Positions 1 through 8,018 are shown, numbered from the stretch's first letter. The stretch is DNA of 64,000 nucleotides from Pseudomonas rubra (GCF_028656935.1 NZ_JAMDGZ010000014.1:62001-126000), one strand, 5' to 3'. The notes: generated by a model not told the origin, from the sequence alone. Numbers and translations: made by a program.

Positions 1-453
1 GACCACGAACAGGTTCAGCTTCCAGCCGTGCAGGCCATAGGCCTGGGCCGCTTCGATCTCGCCATGGGGGATGTTGCGAATGGCCCCGGCGAAAATCTCC
101 ACGGTGTAGGCACAGGTATTGAGCACGAAAGCCAGCAGCGTGCAGTTCAGCGCATTGCGAAAGAACTGGTCGAGCAGTGCGCTATCACGCACCACTTCCA
201 GCCCGTACAGGCCGGTGTAGCAGATCAGCAACTGGATGTAGAGCGGCGTGCCGCGGAACACGAAGGTGTAGAACTCCACCGGCCAGCGCAGCCACAGATT
301 GCGCGACACCCGCGCAAGCGCCAGCGGCAGCGACAGGAAAAACCCCAGGACCATGGTAATGACGAACAGCCACAGGGTCATGGCCAGCCCGGACAGGCCG
401 CCGCCATCGCTGTACAGGTAGGCCTGGCCGTATTGCTCAAAGAGTTCGATCAT
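1..453 (-). CDS. Polar amino-acid ABC transporter permease, HisM-like (3' end outside window)
   Basis: Inner-membrane permease of a histidine/arginine/ornithine-type importer. 151 codons are visible and the gene runs off the left edge, so the C-terminal third is missing. The protein starts MIELFEQYGQ and has the first hydrophobic segments (about residues 20-45 and 60-90). It also carries the EIFAGAIRNIPHGEIEAA region that matches the permease loop contacting the ATPase. Its ATG overlaps the TGA of the upstream permease gene by 4 bp (ATGA), which indicates translational coupling. The ATPase gene is expected just outside the window. Substrate specificity is not visible. The citrulline/ornithine enzymes upstream suggest a basic or ureido amino acid (inference). 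Confidence 0.9.
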   Translation of the reverse strand, partial: MIELFEQYGQAYLYSDGGGLSGLAMTLWLFVITMVLGFFLSLPLALARVSRNLWLRWPVEFYTFVFRGTPLYIQLLICYTGLYGLEVVRDSALLDQFFRNALNCTLLAFVLNTCAYTVEIFAGAIRNIPHGEIEAAQAYGLHGWKLNLFVV

Positions 454-1175
454 CGTGCCAGCCCCTTGATGCCTGTGTTGTAACGTCGCTCCAGGTGCTT
501 GAACAAACGGTTGGAGAGGGTGGTGATCAGCAGGTACACAAGCCCTGCGATGATCAGGAAGTACAGGGTGTTGTTGGTGGTCTTGCCGGCGTTTTGCGCA
601 GCCTTGACCAGGTCGGCCAGGCCGATGATCGACACCAGCGCAGTGGACTTGAGCAGCACCAGCCAGTTGTTACCCAGGCCCGGCAAGGCGAAGCGCATCA
701 GTTGCGGGAACAGCACCAGGCGAAAGCGTTGCACCTTGCTCAAGCCGTAGGCCGTGGCGGCTTCCAGTTGCCCGGCCGGCACGCTGAGAATCGCCCCGCG
801 AAAGTTCTCGGTGAAGTAGGCGCCGTAGATGAAACCCAGAGTGACGACCCCGGCGGTAAACGGGTCAATTTCAAAGTAGTCCCAGCCGAGCAGCTCGGTC
901 AGGTCGTTGAGCCACAGTTGCAGGGTGTAGAAGATCAGCAGGATCAGTACCAGGTCCGGTACGCTGCGAATCAGAGTGGTGTACAGGGTGGCGGGGACGC
1001 GCAGCAGTTTCAGTCGCGAGAGCTTGGCGCTGGCGCCGAACAGGCCCAGCGCCAGGCTCAGGGCCAGTGACAGCAGCGCCAGTTTCAAGGTCATCCAGGT
1101 CCCTTGCAGTAACAGCGGGCCGAAGCCCTGCAAGCTCAGGGCCTGCCAGCCATGGGAGTGAAGGAAGTCGTTCAC
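450..1175 (-). CDS. Polar amino-acid ABC transporter permease, HisQ-like
   Basis: Second inner-membrane permease of the importer, about 241 residues, which is normal for HisQ-type proteins. I chose the GTG at 1175 (reading MNDFLHSHGW) because HisQ-type proteins begin this way. An upstream in-frame ATG at 1247 would add a 24-residue tail with no family counterpart, placed almost against the upstream stop codon. About five hydrophobic segments are visible, and the conserved ATPase-contact loop lies around ENFRGAILSVPAGQLEAA. It sits between the binding-protein gene (75 bp upstream) and the HisM-like gene (4 bp overlap), so all are probably one transcript. Confidence 0.9.
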   Translation of the reverse strand: MNDFLHSHGWQALSLQGFGPLLLQGTWMTLKLALLSLALSLALGLFGASAKLSRLKLLRVPATLYTTLIRSVPDLVLILLIFYTLQLWLNDLTELLGWDYFEIDPFTAGVVTLGFIYGAYFTENFRGAILSVPAGQLEAATAYGLSKVQRFRLVLFPQLMRFALPGLGNNWLVLLKSTALVSIIGLADLVKAAQNAGKTTNNTLYFLIIAGLVYLLITTLSNRLFKHLERRYNTGIKGLAR

Positions 1176-1250
1176 GGGAAAAATCTCGGTAGGACGCAGG
1201 GCAAATGCGGCCGCGATCAGCTCAAGGCGAGCGGATCGCGGTAGCACGGC

Positions 1251-2030
1251 TTACTCGTTGTAGATATCCAGTTCGCCGACGTACTTTTTCTGGATGGCGG
1301 CGAAGGTGCCGTCGGCGTGCACTGCGGCGATGCCTTTGTCGAGCAGGGCCTTGAGTTCGCTGTCGTTCTTGCGCAGGCCCATGGCGATATCCAGGGGCAG
1401 GGTCGGGTCCTTGATCGCCGGGCCGCTCTTGAAGTCGGCGCCTTCAGGCTTGGAAAGGAAATTGAGCTGGGCTTCGAGCTTGTCGGTCAGGGTAGCGTCG
1501 AGGCGGCCGTTGAGCAGGTCGGCGTAGTTCTGGTCCTGAGCCTGGTAGGCCTTGACCTGGGCTCCCAGCGGCGCCAGCTTGGCGCGGGCGTAGGCTTCTT
1601 GCAGCGAACCTTGCAGCACACCGATCTGCTTGCCCTTGAGCGACTCGGGGGTGTCGCCGAAGTCGGCGCTTTTGCGCACGATTACCGAGGTCGGGCTGAG
1701 GAACAGCTTGGCGCTGAAGTCGATCTGCTTTTCCCGGGCCGGGGTCACCGCCATCGACGACATGATGGCGTCGAACTTGCGTGCCCGCAGGGCCGGGATC
1801 ATGCCGTCGAATTCGTTGTGCACCCAGGTGCACTTGACTTGCAGCTTGGCGCAGATGGCATTGCCCAGCTCGATGTCGAAGCCTTGCAGGCTGCCATCGG
1901 CGGCAACGGATTCAAAAGGGGGGTATTCGGGGTAGACGCCGAAACGGATCTCGGTCCATTCCTTGGCCTGCACCGCACTTGCGCACAGTGGCAGGAGCAG
2001 CACGCTGAGGAGCTTTCGCAGCGAAGTCAT
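1251..2030 (-). CDS. Periplasmic amino-acid-binding protein of ABC importer (HisJ/ArgT type)
   Basis: Solute-binding protein of 259 residues. It has an N-terminal signal peptide (KLLSVLLLPLCASAVQA, cleavage near residue 22) followed by a bacterial family-3 binding fold. Recognisable motifs are FGVYPEYPPFESV, GFDIELGNAICAKL and FDGMIPALRARKFDAIMSSM, all typical of lysine/arginine/ornithine- and histidine-binding proteins. It is the first gene of the importer cluster, with 248 bp separating it from the ornithine cyclodeaminase stop. The ligand is inferred from context to be citrulline, ornithine or arginine. It cannot be fixed from sequence alone. Confidence 0.9.
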   Translation of the reverse strand: MTSLRKLLSVLLLPLCASAVQAKEWTEIRFGVYPEYPPFESVAADGSLQGFDIELGNAICAKLQVKCTWVHNEFDGMIPALRARKFDAIMSSMAVTPAREKQIDFSAKLFLSPTSVIVRKSADFGDTPESLKGKQIGVLQGSLQEAYARAKLAPLGAQVKAYQAQDQNYADLLNGRLDATLTDKLEAQLNFLSKPEGADFKSGPAIKDPTLPLDIAMGLRKNDSELKALLDKGIAAVHADGTFAAIQKKYVGELDIYNE

Positions 2031-2242
2031 ATGAGTATCCCTGAGTTTTATAGTTGATGTAGGGCAGTGATGCGCTTCTGGTCTTTTAGTGACTCTCGGG
2101 TCGGGCTCAGAATGCGCGATGACGACGTTTTTTTTGTGTCGTTTGAACCGGCGACGGCTGCCGGATTGTGCTGTTAAAGCGTGTATGTCAGCCGAATCGG
2201 CTGGATCACCTCCTGTTTAGGCTTCAGTTGCAGCAGTTTCCG

Positions 2243-2268
2243 ATCTGCCGCGCCCTGGCACGGCAGAT
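2243..2268 (-). terminator. Possible hairpin downstream of ocd
   Basis: ATCTGCCG at 2243-2250 and CGGCAGAT at 2261-2268 form an 8-bp perfect stem with a 10-nt loop, starting 11 bp past the ocd stop. No clear T-run follows on the minus strand, so it may be a weak terminator or an mRNA-stabilising hairpin between ocd and the transporter genes. Confidence 0.35.
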
Positions 2269-2278
2269 TCGGTCGGGC

Positions 2279-3325
2279 TCAGGCGCGCTTTTTCTGCAGC
2301 GTTTCAACCGGTGCACGCAACAGCGCGAACAGGTCTTTGGGGTCTTTAAGCTCCGGTACCAGGGCGATCTCGCTGCCGATGTCCAGGGCCTTGGCCACGT
2401 CGAGCACATAACGCAGCGCCGAGTAATCTTCGAGGGCGAAGCCGACCGAGTCGAACAGGGTCACTTGCTCGGCGTTTTCACGACCGGCTGCCTGGCCGTT
2501 GACCACTTGCCAGAACTCGGTGGTCGGCGAGTCGGCGGGCATCTGCTGGATCTCGCCTTCGATGCGGCTTTGCGGTTCGTATTCAACGATCACCCGCGCG
2601 CGCTCGACAATCGCACGGTGCAGTTCGGTCTTACCCGGGCAGTCGCCACCGACGGCATTGAGGTGCATGCCCGGCTCGATCATTTCCGGGGTGAGAATGG
2701 TGGCGAAAGCCTTGTCGGCGGTCACTGTGGTGACGATGTCGACACCGCGCACCGCTTCGGCGACGGAGCTGGCGACGCTCACCTTGATTGCCGGGTAAGC
2801 ACTGAGGTTGGCCACCAGCTTGGCGCTGGCCGCAGGGTCCAGGTCGTACAGGCGGATGTCATCGATGCCCAGCAGGGCATGGAAGGCCAGGGCCTGGAAC
2901 TCGCTTTGCGAGCCGTTGCCGATCAACGCCATGCTGCGGCTGTCCTTGCGCGCCAGGTAGCGGGCGGCCAGGGCCGAGGTGGCGGCGGTGCGGATGGCGG
3001 TGGTCAGGGTCATCTCGCTGAGCAGCACCGGCGCGCCGGTATCGACGTCGCCCAGGGCGCCGAAGGCCATCACTGTGAGCATGTTGCGCTGGGTATTCTT
3101 CGGATGGCCGTTAACATACTTAAAGGCATACAGGTTGGCGTCGGAGACCGGCATCAGCTCGATCACGCCATCAGGCGAGTGGTTGGCCAGGCGTGCGCAT
3201 TTCTCGAAGTCGTGCCAGCGCAAGTAGTCCTCACGGATGTACTCGGCCATCTCGCTGATGCAGGTGCTCAGGCCTTTGTGCAGCACCAGGCGGCTGAGGT
3301 CGGTGACGTCGATATAGCGGGTCAT
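2279..3325 (-). CDS. ocd: Ornithine cyclodeaminase
   Basis: Converts L-ornithine to L-proline and ammonia with bound NAD+. The 348-residue length is normal for the ornithine cyclodeaminase/mu-crystallin family. Visible features are the substrate-binding N-terminal part (GVIELMPVSDANLYAFKYVN, with a central TAIRTAATSALAARYLA helix), the dinucleotide-binding motif IGNGSQSEFQALAF, and the conserved NAVGGDCPGKTELH segment near residue 225. It starts 21 bp downstream of the CtlX-like gene on the same strand. This fits a citrulline to ornithine to proline route in one operon. The alternative, another member of the family such as a ketimine reductase, is less likely given the neighbours. Confidence 0.92.
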   Translation of the reverse strand: MTRYIDVTDLSRLVLHKGLSTCISEMAEYIREDYLRWHDFEKCARLANHSPDGVIELMPVSDANLYAFKYVNGHPKNTQRNMLTVMAFGALGDVDTGAPVLLSEMTLTTAIRTAATSALAARYLARKDSRSMALIGNGSQSEFQALAFHALLGIDDIRLYDLDPAASAKLVANLSAYPAIKVSVASSVAEAVRGVDIVTTVTADKAFATILTPEMIEPGMHLNAVGGDCPGKTELHRAIVERARVIVEYEPQSRIEGEIQQMPADSPTTEFWQVVNGQAAGRENAEQVTLFDSVGFALEDYSALRYVLDVAKALDIGSEIALVPELKDPKDLFALLRAPVETLQKKRA

Positions 3326-3345
3326 GATGAACTCCTTTGTTGTAA

Positions 3346-4263
3346 TCAGTGACGGATGGGCAGGTGCACTTCGGCAAGCATGCAGCGTGCGCTGCCACCG
3401 CCGATGCGCTCGATATGGTCGATGTTCACCACCACCGGGTGGCTGTGCCCCTCCACCTGGCGGCGTTGTTCAGGGCTGAGCGAGCGCCAGGCGCTGCGCG
3501 ACATCACCAGCAGCGGCTGGCCTTGCTTGTCGTGGACTTCGAGCATGTTGCCGGCGAAGCCTTCGAGCTGGTCGAAGTCAAGGGCCAAGATGTCCTTACC
3601 GGTGTCGCGCAGCGAATGCTCCAGGGCGCGACGTTCGTCGGTCTCGGGCAGGGCTTGCAGGCAGACCAGCGAGAGCCCGCGGCCGACGCTCATCATCACG
3701 TTGCTGTGATAGATCGGCGCCTGCTGGCGGTCGACGGCGTGGAACAGGCACAGGCGATAGTCGAGCTGTTCGGCGAACAGGCGCAGGGCCTGGGTGTGGG
3801 TGCGCCCGGAATGGCAGGCGTAGCTGATCCGGTGCTCGCGGTCCAGGACCATGCTGCCGGTCCCTTCCAGATACATACTCTGCTGTTCCAGCGGGCTCAG
3901 ATCGATGGTCTGACGGACGGCAAAGCGCTCTTCGAGGACTTTGAGTACGCCCTTGCTGCGCTCCAGGCGACGGTTCTGGCCTTCCATCGGGTAGAGCACC
4001 AGGCTGCCGTCGGCGTGGCTGCTCCACCAGTTGTTGGGGAAGATCGAATCGGGCGTGTGCGGCGCCGGGGTGTCTTGTACTACAAGGACGTCGACACCGT
4101 GCTGGCGCAGGGTGTCGACATACCCATCGAACTCTTCCAGCGCTTTATGCTGTGCCTGCTCCGGGTCAAGCAGGGCTTGCTGGAAGCGGTTGTTGAGGGC
4201 AGTGTCCGGGTTGAAGGCGAACCGCGCCGGGCGGATCATCAAGACTGTATTTGTTGTTTGCAT
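3346..4263 (-). CDS. ctlX: Citrulline utilization hydrolase CtlX-like (guanidino-group-modifying superfamily)
   Basis: About 305 residues. It is recognised as the amidinotransferase-like family that includes CtlX, which hydrolyses citrulline to ornithine. The N-terminus reads QTTNTVLMIRPARFAFN. Other landmarks are FPNNWWSSHADGSLVLYPM, the LEGTGSMVLDR segment, the HSNVMMSVG histidine region and a C-terminal cysteine in GGSARCMLAEVHL, consistent with the nucleophile of this superfamily. I preferred the ATG at 4263 because the family usually starts at MQTTNT. An ATG at 4275 is also in frame. It is first in a likely operon with ocd and the amino-acid importer. Arginine deiminase or dimethylargininase activity would be the alternative; context favours citrulline. 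Confidence 0.85.
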   Translation of the reverse strand: MQTTNTVLMIRPARFAFNPDTALNNRFQQALLDPEQAQHKALEEFDGYVDTLRQHGVDVLVVQDTPAPHTPDSIFPNNWWSSHADGSLVLYPMEGQNRRLERSKGVLKVLEERFAVRQTIDLSPLEQQSMYLEGTGSMVLDREHRISYACHSGRTHTQALRLFAEQLDYRLCLFHAVDRQQAPIYHSNVMMSVGRGLSLVCLQALPETDERRALEHSLRDTGKDILALDFDQLEGFAGNMLEVHDKQGQPLLVMSRSAWRSLSPEQRRQVEGHSHPVVVNIDHIERIGGGSARCMLAEVHLPIRH

Positions 4264-4396
4264 CAAGGCACGCATCCGGGGTGGGCTGTGTGCTTATTGT
4301 CGATGTGATCAAGGATAAATCCCGGCTGAAGCGCGTTGGGCGCTCAGCCGGTAAAGCTGAAATAGTGGGTTTGACAGCGGAATCTGCTGTTATGAC

Positions 4397-5329
4397 TCAC
4401 TGCAGGTCTTGCTTGAAGGTGTGCAGCTGTCGCGCCAGGCCCAAGGCGGTACTGGCACTGTGTTCGCCGGGCAGGAGGTGGGTGAAGGGCAGGTCGATCA
4501 GGCGATTGTTGCGCACTGCTCGCAGGTGCGAGAGTGCCGGGTGCTTGCGCAGGAAGGCGCGCTTGCTGGCGGCGGGCGACCACACGGCATCGGCAAGAAT
4601 GATCACGTCGGGGTCGGCGCGCAGCAGGCTTTCGGCATCGACCGTGACCCGGTTCTGCTCGACCTCGGCATACAGGTTACGTCCGCCCGCAGCTCCGATC
4701 AGTTGGGTAATGAAGCCACGCTTGCCTTCGCTTTGCAGGCCGTTGACCTCGCTGTCGAGGTAGAACACCGAAAGGGGCTCGCCTTGCCCGGCGATGGCGC
4801 GTGCTGCCGCCAGGTCCTGACGCTGGCGGGCGATCAACTGGCTGGCTTGTGCTTCGCGCTGCAGCAGGCGGCCGAGGGTGTGCAGGTCTTGCTCCACGGC
4901 GGCAAAGCCGTTTTCTGCTGTGGGCGCGCAGGCGTTCTCCAGCAGGTAGGTGTCGATACCGTTGGCCTTCAGGGTTGTGCGCGGGGCTACGCCGTCGCTG
5001 TCGCGAAAGGCACTGGCAAAACCGCCGATCAGCAGGTCATAACCCTGGGCATAGACCACCTCGGTCGCCGGGTAGCGGCGTGACAGCAGCGGCACGCCGC
5101 GATAGCGACCGCTGACCAGTGCTTGCGGGTCGTCATCGATGTAGCTGACAGCGGCAAGTGCTGGGCCGGCTTCAAGGGCCAGCAGCAGGTCAGCGGCGTG
5201 CTGATTGAGGGCCAGGATGCGCTGTGGACGCTCCGCTGCCATGTGCCAGGTCTGCCCGCAGTTTTGATAGTCCAGAGCCATGGCGCTGCTGCTCAGTGCC
5301 ACCAGCAAGCTGGCGCCGAGCCACCTCAT
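4397..5329 (-). CDS. BtuF-like cobalamin/iron-complex ABC substrate-binding protein, orphan
   Basis: 310-residue periplasmic binding protein of the BtuF/FecB (Peripla_BP_2) fold. The signal peptide ends near ALSSSAMA. Family landmarks follow: PQRILALNQHAADLLLALEAG, the central GYDLLIGGFASAF and the late DPDVIILADAVWSP. Its ATG overlaps the upstream ferredoxin-like gene by 4 bp, so it lies under the cobalamin riboswitch about 500 bp upstream. A corrinoid or corrinoid-related ligand is therefore the natural inference. No permease or ATPase gene follows, because the next gene is ctlX. It must either share a transporter encoded elsewhere or work as a stand-alone binding protein. Confidence 0.85.
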   Translation of the reverse strand: MRWLGASLLVALSSSAMALDYQNCGQTWHMAAERPQRILALNQHAADLLLALEAGPALAAVSYIDDDPQALVSGRYRGVPLLSRRYPATEVVYAQGYDLLIGGFASAFRDSDGVAPRTTLKANGIDTYLLENACAPTAENGFAAVEQDLHTLGRLLQREAQASQLIARQRQDLAAARAIAGQGEPLSVFYLDSEVNGLQSEGKRGFITQLIGAAGGRNLYAEVEQNRVTVDAESLLRADPDVIILADAVWSPAASKRAFLRKHPALSHLRAVRNNRLIDLPFTHLLPGEHSASTALGLARQLHTFKQDLQ

Positions 5330-5712
5330 GACAACTGGCCATTGAGCAGCAGTTCAGGCACCGGCTGGCCCTCGATCAGGTGCACGCGCACCAGGCGTTG
5401 CGCCTCTTCGGCGTTGGCCACCCGGTACCAGCAGCGGTCCGGGTACACCGTCAGTACCGGGCCGAGGTTGCAGGGGAACTGGCAATGGCTGCGGGTCAGC
5501 AGCACGCCGTCGGTGGTTTCGATACGGTTGGCCACCAGCAGCTCGCGACGCAGGATTTTCCACAAGGGCAGGGCACCGCGTTGTACACAGCGCGGGCCGG
5601 TGCAGAGCATGACGTGACGGCTATGCGCGGGGATCTGCGACCACTCGGGCTTGCTCTGGATCTGCTCTTCGGCGAGGCGGCCGCGGCGACGTTTCGGGGG
5701 TGTTGCTGTCAT
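5326..5712 (-). CDS. Small thioredoxin-like [2Fe-2S] ferredoxin domain protein under a B12 riboswitch
   Basis: 128 residues, cytoplasmic, with no signal peptide. Cys37 and Cys42 (MLCTGPRCVQRGA) and Cys77 and Cys81 (HCQFPCNLGPVLTVYP) make the C-x4-C ... C-x3-C pattern of thioredoxin-fold [2Fe-2S] ferredoxins. The basic N-terminal tail (KRRRGR) is outside the fold. I chose the ATG at 5712 because GAGAAG sits just upstream as ribosome binding site. The longer in-frame opening to 5868 would run into the riboswitch aptamer. Riboswitch control suggests a redox role in corrinoid or cobalt metabolism, but the partner is unknown. Confidence 0.85.
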   Translation of the reverse strand: MTATPPKRRRGRLAEEQIQSKPEWSQIPAHSRHVMLCTGPRCVQRGALPLWKILRRELLVANRIETTDGVLLTRSHCQFPCNLGPVLTVYPDRCWYRVANAEEAQRLVRVHLIEGQPVPELLLNGQLS

Positions 5713-5829
5713 GGACTTCTCGAAAAATTCGCGAAGCGCACAGCAGGGTCCCCGGCCAACACGCGCCAGAGAGCCGGCTCGTGCCCGCCCTCCGCAGGTT
5801 TGCCTGAATGACTGCTTGCAGTCGTGGGG

Positions 5830-6008
5830 CTTCAGGCCGGTCTCCGGGCTTGCGAGGCGTAAAGACATTCACCTTCCCATGCCGGTGGGCACAGTGGTGT
5901 GTTGAATGCTTCACTCGCTTACCGTTGCGGGGGCAGCGCCGGACTGGTCGATAACGACGCACCGGCTTCCCGTTTCACCTGACGCACGGCGGCGGCAGGC
6001 ACCTGAAA
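5830..6008 (-). promoter_or_regulatory. Cobalamin (AdoCbl) riboswitch
   Basis: Read on the minus strand, the hallmarks of a cobalamin aptamer appear in order. They are AGGTGAAACGGGAAGCCGGTG (plus 5961-5986 region), the L5/J6 core GCTGCCCCCGCAACGGTAAG (plus 5919-5938), and the B12-box-like AGCCCGGAGACCGGCC (plus 5835-5850). TTTCAGG at plus 6002-6008 and CCTGAA at plus 5831-5836 can close P1. The expression platform (5713-5829) leads to the GAGAAG ribosome site of the ferredoxin-like gene. The aptamer starts about 19 bp after the stop of the sigma-54 regulator gene, so its promoter probably lies inside that gene's 3' end or upstream of it. Confidence 0.9.
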
Positions 6009-6026
6009 CTGGCAGGCATCTGACCA

Positions 6027-7838
6027 TCAGCCCAGGCGTTCGTCAACTGCACAGGTATGGCCCTGGGCATGCAGGCGCTTATACAGTGTGGTGCGGCTGA
6101 TGCCCAGGTCCCGGGCCAGGGCCGAGATATTGCCGTTAAGGGCATGCAGGCGCTGGCCAAGGTCGTCAGCCTGGGGGCGTTGTGTCAATACCGGCGCCTG
6201 GGGCCTTGCGGCGGGCAGATCGGTAAAGAAACTGTCTGGCAGGTGTTCCACGGCAATCGCGTGCTTGCCCGCCAAGGCCAACGCTACCTGGAGCACGCTG
6301 GCCAGTTGGCGCAGGTTGCCCGGCCAGGGGTGCTGTAGTAGCAGTTCCAACACTTTGCCGGGAATCTGGGTTGGTACCCCGGGGTCGCGGTACTGCTGGT
6401 GTATCTGTTCGATTAGGGCCAGGCGGTCGCTACGTTCACGCAACGGCGGCAGCACCAGGCTCAGACCTGCAATGCGGTAATACAGGTCCTGGCGAAAGTG
6501 GCCCAGGCGCACCTGTTCGGCGAGGTTCTGATTGGTCGCCGAGACCACGCGGATATCCACCCGGGTCGCTTCGCCGCTGCCCAGGGGCTGGATACTGCGG
6601 GTCTGCAGAAAGCGCAGCAGGCGGGCCTGGGTCGGCAGAGGCATGTCACCGATCTCATCGAGGAACACAATGCCCTGGTCGGCCTTGCGGATCAGGCCGA
6701 GGTTGCCCTTGTGATGGGCGCCGGTGAACGCGCCTTTTTCATAGCCGAACAGCTCGGACTCCACCAGCTCCGCGGGGATCGCCGCGCAGTTCACGGCGAT
6801 CAGCGGTTGCTTGGCACGGCTGCTGGCACAGTGCAGGGCATTGACGAAGACTTCCTTGCCGGTCCCGGTTTCACCTTCGATCAACAGCGGGATGTCTTTT
6901 TCCAGCAGTACGGCGGCTTGGGCCAGGGCCTTGGTGATACGCGGGTCGCAACCTGGTTGGGCTCGGCTGAACGCTGCGGCCTTTGGGGGGAGGGCCGGCG
7001 CATGCAGCAAGCAGTGAAAGCGGTTGCGACCGGTCACCTTCAGGGCAAACGGCTGCTCGCTGCGGTGAGCCAACAGCTGCGCCAATGGCGTTCTGAACAA
7101 CTGCTCCAGGGTGCACTGCAACGGATTTTGCCCAAGCAAACTGTCGGCCCGGCGATTGGCTGCCAGGACCCGGCCCTGATCATCGAACACCAACAGCCCG
7201 GCCCATTGACTGTCGAGGCTGTTGGCGCCGGTATTGAAGCTCAGTTGCTGGTAATCCCCGGAAAATCGCGCAAGGATCAGGCGGTTTTCCAGGCTCTGGC
7301 TCATCATCCGCACCAGGCCCTGGGTTTGCGCCGCAGGCAGGTAGCTGTCGCTGGAGACATCAAGTACGCCGATCAGTTGGCGCTCGGCGTCGAACAACGG
7401 TGCGGCGGCGCTGGCCATGAAACGGTTGAGCTTGAGAAAGTGCTCATCCTGGCTGACATGCACGGCTTCGCCGCTAGCCAGGGCGGTGCCGATGGCGTTG
7501 GTGCCCACCCCTTGCTCCAGCCAGCAGGCGCCGGCATTGAAACCGTGACGCTGGTGCGGGTCGATGAAGCGGCGGGTACCCCAGGCCTCGAGCAACTGAC
7601 CCTGGTGGTCGCTGAGCATGATCAGGTAGCTGGAGTTACCAAGCAGGTGCGCGTACTGCGGCATCACCTCGTCACGGGTGGTGCTCAACAGCGTTTGCTG
7701 GCGTTCGAGCAGTTCGCGGATGTCAGCGCAGGACGCTTCACCGAATTGCGGCAACGATTGGTGCTCCAGGCCATAGTCGCGACAGCGCGCCCAGGAGGCC
7801 TGGATGAGTTGCGCGTGGCTGGTGCTGGATGCAGCCAT
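6027..7838 (-). CDS. Sigma-54-dependent Fis-family activator, AcoR-like
   Basis: 603-residue enhancer-binding protein. The N-terminal GAF-type sensor spans about residues 60-190 (RHGFNAGACWLEQGVGTNAIGTAL is the AcoR-family signature). A PAS-like segment lies around 205-280. The AAA+ domain has Walker A GETGTGKE (322-329), the sigma-54 contact loop GAFTGA (369-374) and Walker B VFLDEIGD (391-398). A C-terminal Fis-type helix-turn-helix contains NISALARDLGISRTTLYKRL. It is divergent from the glpSTPQUV-like operon across 222 bp carrying repeated TGTTCA sites and a -24/-12 promoter, so it most likely activates that operon. The ligand is unknown; alcohols, diols or polyols are possible from the family and neighbours. 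Confidence 0.93.
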   Translation of the reverse strand: MAASSTSHAQLIQASWARCRDYGLEHQSLPQFGEASCADIRELLERQQTLLSTTRDEVMPQYAHLLGNSSYLIMLSDHQGQLLEAWGTRRFIDPHQRHGFNAGACWLEQGVGTNAIGTALASGEAVHVSQDEHFLKLNRFMASAAAPLFDAERQLIGVLDVSSDSYLPAAQTQGLVRMMSQSLENRLILARFSGDYQQLSFNTGANSLDSQWAGLLVFDDQGRVLAANRRADSLLGQNPLQCTLEQLFRTPLAQLLAHRSEQPFALKVTGRNRFHCLLHAPALPPKAAAFSRAQPGCDPRITKALAQAAVLLEKDIPLLIEGETGTGKEVFVNALHCASSRAKQPLIAVNCAAIPAELVESELFGYEKGAFTGAHHKGNLGLIRKADQGIVFLDEIGDMPLPTQARLLRFLQTRSIQPLGSGEATRVDIRVVSATNQNLAEQVRLGHFRQDLYYRIAGLSLVLPPLRERSDRLALIEQIHQQYRDPGVPTQIPGKVLELLLQHPWPGNLRQLASVLQVALALAGKHAIAVEHLPDSFFTDLPAARPQAPVLTQRPQADDLGQRLHALNGNISALARDLGISRTTLYKRLHAQGHTCAVDERLG

Positions 7839-7889
7839 GGGCCCGCCCTCTGCCGGTGGCAGCGTTGTTGTTTTTGTGTGGTCCAGTGT

Positions 7890-7947
7890 TGTTCAGTCCT
7901 GTTCATTGTCAATCCAGAAGCTGTTCATTGCTGTTCAACCGTGAACA
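7890..7947. promoter_or_regulatory. TGTTCA half-site array, likely activator binding region
   Basis: Five copies of TGTTCA or its complement lie in 58 bp. Direct copies start at 7890, 7900, 7922 and 7932, and TGAACA is at 7942-7947. The spacing is regular: TGTTCA-N4-TGTTCA twice, with the second pair exactly 32 bp after the first, and a perfect inverted repeat TGTTCA-ACCG-TGAACA at 7932-7947. The array sits 56-113 bp upstream of the -24 element of the sigma-54 promoter, a usual distance for an enhancer. The divergent AcoR-like regulator is the obvious candidate to bind it (inference). Confidence 0.65.
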
Positions 7948-8002
7948 GCTCTGAACTGCCTGGTTTCTGAAAGTTGTTTAGCGAGAACGGCTTGGTGTGC
8001 GC

Positions 8003-8018
8003 TGGCACGAATCTCGCT
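8003..8018 (+). promoter_or_regulatory. Sigma-54 (-24/-12) promoter for the glpSTPQUV-like operon
   Basis: TGGCACG-AATC-TCGCT matches the RpoN consensus TGGCACG-N4-TTGCW with one mismatch in the -12 element. The invariant GG (8004-8005) and GC (8016-8017) are separated by exactly 10 bp. It lies 43 bp before the first ATPase start codon, with an AAGAAGG ribosome site at 8048-8054, and directly downstream of the TGTTCA array. Confidence 0.7.

Noticed and set aside
2279..3352. Long opposite-strand readings over ocd, ctlX, folD, lon, tig and other genes
   Set aside because: They mirror real genes with family motifs and have no motifs or ribosome sites of their own; they are a high-GC artefact.
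5713..5868. Longer N-terminus for the ferredoxin-like protein
   Set aside because: It would overlap the riboswitch expression platform and part of the aptamer; the ATG at 5712 has the ribosome site.
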